DNA of 7,067 nt from Candidatus Methanosuratincola sp. (GCA_029907755.1 JARYLH010000073.1:1-7067), one strand, 5' to 3'. Positions 1 to 6,176 are shown, numbered from the stretch's first letter. Made by a program: numbers and translations. The notes: generated by a model from the letters alone, not told the origin.

Positions 1-765
1 TCGTTGAATAGTTCGTCGCTTATTTCCCTCTCAAAAAGCGAGGGGAGTGTGCTTGTGCCCGTCCCGCGCTCAATCGGTGTTTTCGACCTCCATATGATTT
101 CCTCTGGTAGCTTCCCTTCGTATGCCTTCCTAAGGATCCATTTCCCAAACAGCTCCCCTTTCCTCCGCCCTACCTTGAACTTGACCCCCAGCTCCACGGC
201 AAACTCTTTGACCTTTTCATCGAGATAGGGCGCCTTAATGCTTATACCATAGATCTTTCCAATGTCAAACGATGAAAAAGTCATCACTCTCCAAAGGTGA
301 CAGAGGTCCTTCTCAATCTCTTCAGAAGTTTTGTTGATGATGAAATCGTATCCGGCGAACAGCTCATCCGCGCCGTCCCCTGTGATTAAGGTATTTGTAC
401 CGTCTTCTTTAGAAAATCCCATGCCAAGATATATTGCAAGACTGTTCCTTACCTCCATTGGGTCGAATACCCTGAGGATCTTGATCAGCTTGGGCAAGGC
501 CTCGTAGACTTCTTCCATCCCGAATTCGAGCACCTTGTTTTCAAGGCATAGGTGGCCGCTCACCATCCTTGCATACTTGAGATCCGGCGCATTTGCCCCC
601 TTCATTGCCACCGTATATGTTTTCAATTCTACGCATTTTGCTGCCTCATATGCCAGTATGCTCGTGTCGAGCCCGCCCGACAAAAGGATCCCTGTGTTGC
701 AATCAACACCTGCCCACTGCTTCCGATAGCATTAACCTTAGCTTTTGCTCGAGTTCCGTGCCCAT
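1..765 (-). CDS. Asparagine-synthase-domain protein without glutaminase domain, 3' end cut, apparent frameshift
   Basis: Seen: the minus-strand reading frame runs open from about 731 to the window edge. It encodes the ATP-pyrophosphatase P-loop SGGLDTS (680-660), GDGADELFAGY (380-348) and APYLDEKV (about 233-210), the standard blocks of the asparagine synthetase B C-terminal domain. In this family the domain adenylates the aspartate side chain (or another carboxylate) before amide formation. There is no N-terminal Cys-type glutaminase domain, so the protein would need ammonia or a partner glutaminase. The P-loop frame has no ATG, GTG or TTG between its upstream TAA (734-732) and the TTG inside the P-loop motif. 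An ATG at 765 starts an adjacent frame, MGTELEQKLRLMLSEAV, that looks like the expected N-terminal helix but stops at TGA 705-703. Joining the two needs a +1 shift, most simply loss of one G at 713-715. It is either a sequencing error, a recent mutation or recoding. True substrate unknown. Confidence 0.85.
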
Positions 766-799
766 TTTCTACTCAACTTTCCTGTACGATATAACTTTC

Positions 800-810
800 T
801 TAAATAATTC
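800..810 (-). promoter_or_regulatory. TATA box for the asparagine-synthase-like gene
   Basis: Reading the minus strand, GAATTATTTAA lies here, about 40 nt before the ATG at 765. Transcription starting about 26 nt downstream of its centre would give a leader of roughly 12 nt. The element is AT-rich against a more balanced background. Assignment is by spacing only. Confidence 0.45.
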
Positions 811-836
811 TGATCGTTCTTTTCTTCTATATTCAC

Positions 837-850
837 CTTTAAATTTATTA
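837..850 (+). promoter_or_regulatory. TATA box for the M50 protease gene
   Basis: CTTTAAATTTATTA is a good archaeal TATA-like element. Its centre near 843 predicts a transcript start near 869. That is downstream of the ATG at 855 but upstream of the GAGGT at 873-877 and the TTG at 885, so it supports the TTG start of the next gene. A weaker TTAAATAA near 800-807 could serve the ATG instead. Confidence 0.45.
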
Positions 851-872
851 GCCGATGCGCCAAACCCATTAT

Positions 873-877
873 GAGGT
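873..877 (+). promoter_or_regulatory. Ribosome binding site deciding the M50 start
   Basis: GAGGT lies 7 nt before the TTG at 885. No comparable site precedes the in-frame ATG at 855. This favours TTG as the initiation codon. Confidence 0.5.
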
Positions 878-884
878 ATGCCTG

Positions 885-1475
885 TTGAAGATCCCCGAAA
901 TTCTGGACCTCCTGCTTTCGTGGTTCGTAATCACGCTTTGCTTCTCTTTATGGACCCTATTTGACTCTCCGGACCTTTTCCTTTCCGTCTTCTTCCTATC
1001 TGGCTCCTCGGCTGGTCTGGGCTTCTTGCTTCATGAGCTGGCTCACCGTTCAACGGCCAAAAGATACGGGTGTCATGCATATTACAACGTGTGGCTCTTG
1101 GGGATCATACTTGCTCTCATAATGTCTGTTGTTACCCGTGGCAATGTGATCTTTGCAGCACTGGGCGCTGTATATATCGTTCCAATGATGACTGCCCCCT
1201 CCCTCGATGTCGGCGCAATGAAGAAGGTTTTTGGGGTAATTTCCCTCTCCGGTCCAGCGATGAACCTCCTTTTGGTCGCCTTCTTCTATGCCCTCTCTTA
1301 CCTGGGGGGCGTTTTCTCCCTCCTTGGCCTTTACGGGATGAGGATCAACCTCTGGCTTTCGGCATTCAACCTGATCCCGATCCCTCCTTTCGACGGGTAC
1401 AAGGTTTTCTCATGGTCCAAGGCTGTCTGGGCATTGTTTGCGCTACCGTCTTGGGCTTTGATACTGCTCATGTGA
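885..1475 (+). CDS. Small membrane-embedded zinc metalloprotease, peptidase M50 family
   Basis: Site-2-protease-type intramembrane peptidase that would cut membrane-anchored proteins within the bilayer. Seen, numbering from TTG 885 (196 aa): the zinc site HELAH (H50, E51, H54), a conserved SGPAMN (122-127), and NLIPIPPFDG (162-171), whose Asp170 is the third zinc ligand in this family. Hydrophobic segments lie at about 10-26, 31-49, 70-100, 118-150 and the C-terminus. There is no PDZ or CBS domain, so this is the minimal core form common in archaea. Start: I chose TTG because GAGGT (873-877) sits 7 nt before it and the TATA spacing agrees. An in-frame ATG at 855 would add ten residues and has no ribosome site. 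It diverges from the asparagine-synthase-like gene and lies 52 nt before the M20 gene on the same strand. Its substrate cannot be told from the sequence. Confidence 0.9.
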   Translation: MKIPEILDLLLSWFVITLCFSLWTLFDSPDLFLSVFFLSGSSAGLGFLLHELAHRSTAKRYGCHAYYNVWLLGIILALIMSVVTRGNVIFAALGAVYIVPMMTAPSLDVGAMKKVFGVISLSGPAMNLLLVAFFYALSYLGGVFSLLGLYGMRINLWLSAFNLIPIPPFDGYKVFSWSKAVWALFALPSWALILLM

Positions 1476-1484
1476 CTGCAATAA

Positions 1485-1494
1485 GCAATTAAGC
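1485..1494 (+). promoter_or_regulatory. Possible TATA box before the M20 hydrolase gene
   Basis: GCAATTAAGC lies about 40 nt before the ATG at 1528. It predicts a start near 1516 with the GGTTGGTG stretch (1512-1519) in the short leader. This is weak: the gene could equally be read through from the M50 gene, whose stop is 52 nt upstream. Confidence 0.3.
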
Positions 1495-1527
1495 CTTGGA
1501 AACCAAGAATAGGTTGGTGTCTTCGCT

Positions 1528-2694
1528 ATGCTGCCTTATGAGCTCAAGGTCTTGGAAGAGCTTGTTTCAATCAATACCGATTCGGTCAAGAAGTGCGGTT
1601 ACGAGGAGTGTGCCTCCCTGATATCTGAAAGGATGAGGGAGATCGGGCTGAAAGTCGAAGTATTCGATCCTGTTGGGCTAACAGGCGACGGGAAGAAGAG
1701 GCCTAACGTGGTCGGCACGTTGGACTTGGGGGCGGACAGCACCTTGGGGCTGCTGACGCACTACGACGTCGTGCCGCCGGGCGAGGGCTGGAAAAGGGAT
1801 CCCTTCAGACTCACCATCGAAGGGGACCGCGCGTATGGGAGGGGATCCGCCGATGACAAATCCGCAATAGCTGCTTCTCTGGGGGCCCTCTCGCGCATCG
1901 GGGAGAAGGGTAAGTACAACGTAAAGCTGATAGCGTCGCCCGACGAGGAAGTCGGGGGGCGTTGGGGGATAGGTTATGTAATCAATGATCTCGATTTGAG
2001 ACTTGACTACGGGGTGGTAGTTGACGCGATGCCGGATATGGTCTGCGTTGGCGCGAGCGGGATAGTGCAAGGTGAGGTGCTCGTGAGGGGGATCCAGGGG
2101 CACGCAGGGTACCCTCACAGGTCCGACAACCCGATTCCGAAGCTAGCCTTGCTCATAAGGGAGTTCGAGAATTTCGCCCGATTTAGGGAGAGGAAACTCT
2201 CGAAAATAGACGCCCCCCCGGGCTCCCCGAATAAGAAGCTCTGGGGGCGTTTCTCCTTCACGATTATAGGCGGCGGGGAAAAGGAAAACATAATCCCCTC
2301 AAATGCCTGGGCAAGGTTCGACATGCGGATCCTGCCTGATGAACCGGTGGACGAAGCTAAGTTAGAGTTAATCGACTTCTTCAACAGAACCAAGGAATCG
2401 CTCGGTATAAATGCGGAGCTGAGGATCATGCTGGAGGACAAGGGCTTCCTGACGCCTCCCGATCACCCGTTTGTTGAGACCTTCCTTAACGCGACCGCTT
2501 CCGTATTCGGCGCTCCGCTTCCCTTGGGCGCATCCTTGGGCGGGGACGATGGCAAATTCCTGGCATCGAAGGGGATCCCGGTGGTCAGCTACGGCGCAAT
2601 CGCCGAGGACTCGCATTTCCATGGGACCGACGAATTCGTTTACATACGCGATCTCATGCACCTCAGAGACGTTCTTGTCCATCTGATTAGATAA
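1528..2694 (+). CDS. M20 family zinc metallohydrolase (ArgE/DapE/carboxypeptidase-like)
   Basis: Two-metal amidohydrolase or peptidase, 388 aa, full length for the family. Seen: the first metal motif THYDVVP with H78 and D80; GRGSADDK, where D109 or D110 is the bridging ligand; the PDEE block with catalytic E140 and ligand E141; D166 in VVVDAMPD; the lid/dimerisation-domain HAGYPHRSDNP with H192; and the last ligand in HFHGTDEF (H365 most likely). The lid domain spans about 175-290. Family knowledge: M20 enzymes remove acyl or aminoacyl groups from amino acids and small peptides (ArgE, DapE, LysK, carboxypeptidase G2). The substrate is not fixed by these motifs, and automatic labels such as succinyl-diaminopimelate desuccinylase should not be trusted. 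It is probably cytoplasmic, since no signal peptide is visible. The ATG start matches the usual helix followed by SINTDSV. The gene ends in a T-rich stretch that also carries the promoter of the next gene. Confidence 0.92.
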   Translation: MLPYELKVLEELVSINTDSVKKCGYEECASLISERMREIGLKVEVFDPVGLTGDGKKRPNVVGTLDLGADSTLGLLTHYDVVPPGEGWKRDPFRLTIEGDRAYGRGSADDKSAIAASLGALSRIGEKGKYNVKLIASPDEEVGGRWGIGYVINDLDLRLDYGVVVDAMPDMVCVGASGIVQGEVLVRGIQGHAGYPHRSDNPIPKLALLIREFENFARFRERKLSKIDAPPGSPNKKLWGRFSFTIIGGGEKENIIPSNAWARFDMRILPDEPVDEAKLELIDFFNRTKESLGINAELRIMLEDKGFLTPPDHPFVETFLNATASVFGAPLPLGASLGGDDGKFLASKGIPVVSYGAIAEDSHFHGTDEFVYIRDLMHLRDVLVHLIR

Positions 2695-2703
2695 TTTTTT
2701 TAA
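2694..2703 (+). promoter_or_regulatory. Oligo-T stretch: TATA box of the RGP-like gene and likely terminator of the M20 gene
   Basis: The M20 stop codon runs directly into a seven-T tract followed by AA (2695-2703). A T tract right after a stop is the usual archaeal termination signal. The same TTTTTAA is centred 26 nt before the ATG at 2726, the distance of a TATA box to the transcript start. The RGP-like mRNA would then be leaderless, which agrees with the absence of a ribosome site in the pyrimidine-rich spacer 2706-2725. Confidence 0.55.
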
Positions 2704-2725
2704 GGACACTTTACCTTCTTTCTTC

Positions 2726-3823
2726 ATGCAACCTTATCTTGTCATCGCCACCATAAATGAATTGAAAAACTTGGAACCGCTGAAGCAGGAGCTTAAAGAA
2801 ACAAACACGAAGGTCATTGTTGTGGACGAGGGGAGCCAGGAGATCCGTTTGAAAAACGAACGGATACTGGAAGACCTCGAAAGGTCGTACTACGGCCCGC
2901 GAGAGAGGGAAGAGTGGTTCAAGTCGAGATTTGGGTTGGGATACAAGAAATACTTGGAAGTGATCCCAGAAAGGGCGCATGCAGAGACCAGCTTCGGCTT
3001 CCTCATCGCCTATGAGGAGGGCGCTGAATTCATAGTTGAGTTGGACGACGACGTGTTCATCAAAGGGTTGATCTCTGGGCACAAGGACAACCTCTTCGGC
3101 GGGGATGGGAAGACTGTGCACTCAAAATCAAGGTGGTACAACACGCTCGACTCGATTTCCTTGAGCAGGGAGGGGCGCTTCTTTCCCAGAGGGCATCCAT
3201 ATTCCCCTGAAACGCGTGCCGAGGAATACTCTTGGGAATGCTCGGGAGGAAGCTGCGTTCTGAACATGGGGCACTGGGTTGGCAACCCGGACTTCGATGC
3301 CCTGACGATACTCTATCACGGCGGGATGGACGGGAAGTGCGACGTCAGGGGCGAACGCTTGCTAAATGAAAAGGTCGTGGTTGGCAGAGGAACCTACTTT
3401 GCAGTCTGCAGCATGAACACATCATTCGTCCCTAAGATCGTCCCTGCCTTCTACCAGCTCTACATGAATGCTATGGGAATCGATCGCTTCGACGACATAT
3501 GGTCAGGGATATTCCTAAAACGAGTGGCTGACCACTTGGGGGATAGGGTCTGCTTGGGTAAGCCTGTAGGGACCCATCAGAAGCGCCCCCGCAGTGTCTT
3601 CAAGGACCTCAAAAGCGAGATGGACGGGATGATTCTAAACGAGTCGGTCTGGCGTTTCGTTGACGATGAACTCTCGGGGCGATCTTATGCCGACTCGTAC
3701 CTCTCTTTGGCTGCCCTTCTTGAAAGGGGGGCTTCTACATTGGGCAACGAGACTTACAGGAGATTCCTCAACCTCCAGGTAGAGATGATGCGCCGCTGGG
3801 TCGAGGTTGTCGACTCGATCTGA
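2726..3823 (+). CDS. Reversibly glycosylated polypeptide / UDP-arabinopyranose mutase-like protein (GT75/RGP family)
   Basis: In plants, RGP/UAM proteins interconvert UDP-arabinopyranose and UDP-arabinofuranose and become reversibly glycosylated on an arginine. This 365 aa protein (plant members are of similar length) matches them in order by eye: an N-terminal ATI...VVDEG segment (8-36); the metal and nucleotide-binding DDD (107-109) in VELDDDVF; NTLDS (139-143); RGHPYS (155-160), equivalent to plant RGYPFS with the modified arginine at R155; LNMGHWVGNPDFDA (179-192); GTYFAVCSMN (222-231); RFDDIWSG (254-261); the LGKPVGTHQ region (277-285); and a C-terminal helical tail ending in RRWVEVVDSI. 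A second arginine important in plants is not at the same spacing: the nearest is R164, two residues further on. I see no signal peptide, which suggests a cytoplasmic protein. It lies near a sugar nucleotidyltransferase and an epimerase. Family membership is secure; mutase activity and sugar are inference. Confidence 0.88.
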   Translation: MQPYLVIATINELKNLEPLKQELKETNTKVIVVDEGSQEIRLKNERILEDLERSYYGPREREEWFKSRFGLGYKKYLEVIPERAHAETSFGFLIAYEEGAEFIVELDDDVFIKGLISGHKDNLFGGDGKTVHSKSRWYNTLDSISLSREGRFFPRGHPYSPETRAEEYSWECSGGSCVLNMGHWVGNPDFDALTILYHGGMDGKCDVRGERLLNEKVVVGRGTYFAVCSMNTSFVPKIVPAFYQLYMNAMGIDRFDDIWSGIFLKRVADHLGDRVCLGKPVGTHQKRPRSVFKDLKSEMDGMILNESVWRFVDDELSGRSYADSYLSLAALLERGASTLGNETYRRFLNLQVEMMRRWVEVVDSI

Positions 3824-3846
3824 ACGATGCTTGCCAAAGGCGAAGG

Positions 3847-4311
3847 CTAAAAGACGAATCCAAGGAAAGTGACGAACGCATAAACTATGAGTGCTGCCTC
3901 GACCGTCCCAAAAATTATTGCAGCCAATGCCTTCTTCTTTTCAAGGCCGAATAAGTGTGCCACCAAACTCCCCGTCCAAGCGCCGCTTCCTGGAACCGGT
4001 GCTGCGACGAACAGCATTACCCCAAAAAATCCGTATCTGTCGATCTTTTCCTTTGCTTTCCTTCTTAGGGATCCGATGTACCTCAAATAAAGCGATCTGA
4101 GCCAGCTCCTCTCAGAGCGGTTGATGATCAGTTGTTCTATTTTGGACAGCGCTAGGAGCAGAAATGGCACCGGCAGTATGTTTCCTGCTATTGACAGTAG
4201 GATGACGCTGTTCGGCTCAACCCCTGCGAGAACCCCGTAGGGTATTGCCCCTCTGGACTCCACGACGGGGGACATTGCCAATATGAACGTGTAGACCTCA
4301 GGGGACAGCAT
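3847..4311 (-). CDS. COG2426 membrane protein (Sm_multidrug_ex family)
   Basis: A 154 aa integral membrane protein. Seen: SPVVESRGAIPYGV (14-27), in which a charged Glu-Ser-Arg and a Gly/Pro turn interrupt a hydrophobic stretch; a membrane segment at about 36-57; a basic, charged loop (64-92); PVPGSGAWTG (105-114), another Gly/Pro-rich break; and a final membrane helix at about 127-153. These two blocks define the COG2426 family, labelled small multi-drug export protein in databases on thin evidence. The paired broken helices resemble re-entrant loops of DedA-type lipid carriers, which is only an analogy. The ATG is preceded by a long purine-rich ribosome site. The gene is convergent with the RGP-like gene (stops 23 nt apart) and divergent from the nucleotidyltransferase gene, with which it shares a promoter region. 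The real substrate is unknown. Confidence 0.88.
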   Translation of the reverse strand: MLSPEVYTFILAMSPVVESRGAIPYGVLAGVEPNSVILLSIAGNILPVPFLLLALSKIEQLIINRSERSWLRSLYLRYIGSLRRKAKEKIDRYGFFGVMLFVAAPVPGSGAWTGSLVAHLFGLEKKKALAAIIFGTVEAALIVYAFVTFLGFVF

Positions 4312-4320
4312 CCGGATTGA

Positions 4321-4340
4321 GCTCCTTCCTCCTCCTTTCG
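4321..4340 (-). promoter_or_regulatory. Extended ribosome binding site of the COG2426 gene
   Basis: On the minus strand the leader holds AAAGGAGGAGGAAGGAGC, with the last GGAG about 10 nt before the ATG at 4311. It contains three overlapping copies of the anti-16S-complementary core and is by far the strongest ribosome site in the window, suggesting efficient translation. Confidence 0.65.
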
Positions 4341-4365
4341 CCCAGCGCGACTAAAGTTGGCTTTC

Positions 4366-4377
4366 AAATATTTATAT
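4366..4377. promoter_or_regulatory. Shared bidirectional TATA element
   Basis: AAATATTTATAT contains the perfect palindrome AAATATTT and reads as a TATA box both ways. On the plus strand TTTATAT predicts a start near 4398-4400, 12-14 nt before ATG 4412. On the minus strand ATATAAATATT predicts a start near 4346, with the long ribosome site in its 35 nt leader. No other candidate TATA element is seen between the two genes. Confidence 0.6.
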
Positions 4378-4411
4378 GGTTTACCGCAAAGATCTCACTG
4401 GTGCTTTTTCA

Positions 4412-5158
4412 ATGAAAGCAGTTGTTCTTGCTGGTGGTTATGCGAAGCGCCTGTGGCCCCTCACACTCGACACCCCGAAGCCGCTACTGCCGATCGGCGA
4501 CGGGACAATTATAGATTTCATAATTGCAAAACTGAGGCCTCTGGATCTTGAAGAGATAGTGATATCCACAAACCAGCGATTTGAGCGACATTTCAATGAG
4601 TGGTTATCGAAAAGGAGGTATGCAAATGTTAAGGTCGTTCCTGAACCTTCGGCAAAAGAGGAAGAGAAGTTGGGGCCAACTAAGGCTCTCGAGCTGTTGG
4701 TGAGGGATTCTGGTGCGGACGACTACCTCATAACAGCCGGGGACAATCTCTTTTCCCTCGATCTCCGGAGCATGGTGGGATTCTACAACAGGGTCGACTC
4801 GCCAGTGATAGCCCTCTACGAGATCGCACGAAGGGAGGATGCCAGAAAGTACGCCTGCGTGATAGTCGACGAAAGCCTTCTGGTAAGGAGATTCGAGGAG
4901 AAGCCTGAAAACCCTCCCTGCTGCCTGGTCTCGACCGGGATCTACCTTCTCCCCTGGCGGTGCATCTCGAGGGTTAGCGACTATCTGAAAAGCGGGAACC
5001 CGCCTGACCCGATTGGGCGATTCATCTGCTGGCTCTCCGAGACCGAGAAGGTCTACGGCTTGAAGTTCACTGGATACTGGTATGACATTGGCTCGCTAGA
5101 GTCTTACAATGAAGCCAAGGAGGCATTCAGAGACCTCAAGTACGCGTCCTACACTTGA
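4412..5158 (+). CDS. Sugar-1-phosphate nucleotidyltransferase (RmlA/GlmU N-domain type)
   Basis: Transfers a nucleotidyl group from an NTP to a sugar-1-phosphate, making an NDP-sugar and pyrophosphate. The 248 aa form one complete nucleotidyltransferase domain with no C-terminal beta-helix, so no acetyltransferase activity. Seen: the signature LAGGYAKRLWPLT (6-18) with R13; TPKPLLPIGD (21-30) with K23; AGDNLFSLDL (109-118), where D111 is the usual metal ligand; FEEKPENPP (161-169); STGIYLLP (174-181); and GYWYDIGSLESY (221-232), where D225 is the second metal ligand. Start: an in-frame ATG at 4376 lies inside the TATA element, while ATG 4412 begins MKAVVLAGG as in the family and has GGTG (4400-4403) eight nt before it, so 4412 is chosen. 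The choice between dTTP, UTP and GTP, and the sugar, cannot be read from the sequence. Convergent with the epimerase gene. Confidence 0.92.
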   Translation: MKAVVLAGGYAKRLWPLTLDTPKPLLPIGDGTIIDFIIAKLRPLDLEEIVISTNQRFERHFNEWLSKRRYANVKVVPEPSAKEEEKLGPTKALELLVRDSGADDYLITAGDNLFSLDLRSMVGFYNRVDSPVIALYEIARREDARKYACVIVDESLLVRRFEEKPENPPCCLVSTGIYLLPWRCISRVSDYLKSGNPPDPIGRFICWLSETEKVYGLKFTGYWYDIGSLESYNEAKEAFRDLKYASYT

Positions 5159-5159
5159 A

Positions 5160-5164
5160 TTTTT
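5160..5164 (+). terminator. Oligo-T terminator of the nucleotidyltransferase gene
   Basis: Five Ts begin two bases after the stop codon (TGA 5156-5158), with no stem-loop before them. This fits archaeal T-tract termination. Confidence 0.45.
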
Positions 5165-5171
5165 ACTTGGT

Positions 5172-5198
5172 AAAAAATCGACATTTGAAAAATAAAAT
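5172..5198 (-). terminator. T-rich terminator of the epimerase gene
   Basis: Downstream of the minus-strand stop at 5217-5219, the minus strand reads TATTTTATTTTTC (5199-5187) and then a run of six Ts (5177-5172). The convergent gene's own T tract lies just beyond, so the 58 nt spacer serves both directions. Confidence 0.45.
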
Positions 5199-5216
5199 AC
5201 GACTTCCTTCTGAAAA

Positions 5217-6176
5217 TCAGTTTGTGGGGAGCTGCCCAAGCGTCTTTCCGAAGTACTCGAGGGTCTTCCTGATGCCCTCCATTATGCCGACCTTCGCCAT
5301 CCAGCCTAGCTCGATCTCAGCCTTGCTAACATCGGGCTCTGTAAGCTCCACGTCCCCAGGCCAGGAAGTTCCCCCCCTTGGCTTTACCTCCACGTTCTCC
5401 AGCCCCAGCGCGCCAAACATCATCCCGGCTATCTGAAACACGGTGTACGACTCCCCCAGCCCGATATTGTACGCATCTCCCGAACACTTAGATCGCTCGG
5501 GAGCCACTATGAAGGCGTCTATCGCGTCATCTATGTAGAGATAATCCTTCTTCTGTTCCCCCGTGCCGAGTATCTCCAGCCTCCGCGGATCCCTGAGGAG
5601 CTTCCTGTACAGGTCGAACATTAGGCCTTTGTTCGTTCCGGGGCCGTAGATGTTGAAGAGCCTGAGTATGACGGTGGGGACGCCAAAGAGCTCGCTGTAC
5701 AGCCTGCAGTAGTCCTCCGCGGCTGCCTTTGACGCTCCGTAGAAGGAGTGGGGCACGAGCGGTTCGCTCTCGGGCGTGGGGATCCTCCTAGGAACACCAT
5801 AGACGACCGACGATGAGGCGAAAACGACCTTGGCGCCGCATTCCTTGGCGGCTCTGAGGACGTTGTGGGTGCCGATGATGTTGACTTCAAGGTCCAGCGC
5901 AGGGTTCTCCGTGGATTTTGGGACTGACGACTGGGCAGCCAGGTGGTACACCATTTCGCAGCCTCTGGTAGCCTCCATTACCTTACCGCCGTCCCTTACG
6001 TCCCCCTTCACAAATGTCGCTGCCCCTGTCCTGAGCAGCCTCGAAATCCCTGAAAGATCCCCTGCTGACAAGTCGTCCAGGATCCTCACACTGGCGCCGT
6101 TTTCTATCAGCCTCTCGACAAGGTGCGTGCCTATGAACCCGGCGCCCCCTGTGACAAGGATCTGCACTCTAACCAC
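5217..6176 (-). CDS. NAD-dependent nucleotide-sugar epimerase/dehydratase (UDP-glucose 4-epimerase-like)
   Basis: Extended short-chain dehydrogenase acting on an NDP-sugar, 319 aa, full length. Seen: the Rossmann dinucleotide loop TGGAGFIG (9-16); the acidic pair ILDDLSAG (D34/D35), preferring NAD over NADP; VYHLAAQSSV (77-86); the catalytic SSSVVYG (S123) and YGASK (Y146, K150); LRLFNIYGPG (171-180); YLYIDDAIDA (212-221); AYNIGLG (235-241); and a C-terminal SKAEIELGW helix (284-292) typical of this subfamily. Family knowledge: members include GalE-type 4-epimerases, dTDP-glucose 4,6-dehydratases and UDP-glucuronate decarboxylases. A Ser-Tyr-Lys triad without an active-site Asp-Glu pair favours an epimerase over a 4,6-dehydratase. 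Start: GTG 6176 is listed because the TATA-like GTTATTAAC ends about 22 nt upstream. GTG 6167, giving MQILVTGG with GGTGG just before it, is equally possible. It probably acts on the product of the neighbouring nucleotidyltransferase. Confidence 0.9.
   Translation of the reverse strand: MVRVQILVTGGAGFIGTHLVERLIENGASVRILDDLSAGDLSGISRLLRTGAATFVKGDVRDGGKVMEATRGCEMVYHLAAQSSVPKSTENPALDLEVNIIGTHNVLRAAKECGAKVVFASSSVVYGVPRRIPTPESEPLVPHSFYGASKAAAEDYCRLYSELFGVPTVILRLFNIYGPGTNKGLMFDLYRKLLRDPRRLEILGTGEQKKDYLYIDDAIDAFIVAPERSKCSGDAYNIGLGESYTVFQIAGMMFGALGLENVEVKPRGGTSWPGDVELTEPDVSKAEIELGWMAKVGIMEGIRKTLEYFGKTLGQLPTN

Noticed and set aside
1070..1492. 140-residue open frame overlapping the M50 gene
   Set aside because: It lies fully in another frame of a gene with clear zinc-site motifs and is rich in Cys, Arg and Pro without recognisable domains. 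It is a shadow of the real frame.
1678..2118. 146-residue minus-strand frame opposite the M20 gene
   Set aside because: Antisense of a well-supported gene, with composition typical of a complement frame and no ribosome site or motif of its own.
4376..4411. Twelve-residue N-terminal extension of the nucleotidyltransferase from ATG 4376
   Set aside because: This ATG lies inside the TATA element and upstream of the predicted transcript start. The family begins at MKAVVLAGG, with GGTG properly placed before ATG 4412.
5155..5436. 93-residue plus-strand frame across the T-rich spacer and the end of the epimerase gene
   Set aside because: Most of it is antisense to the conserved C-terminus of the epimerase, its start overlaps the nucleotidyltransferase stop, and the product is Ser/Pro-rich with no motif.
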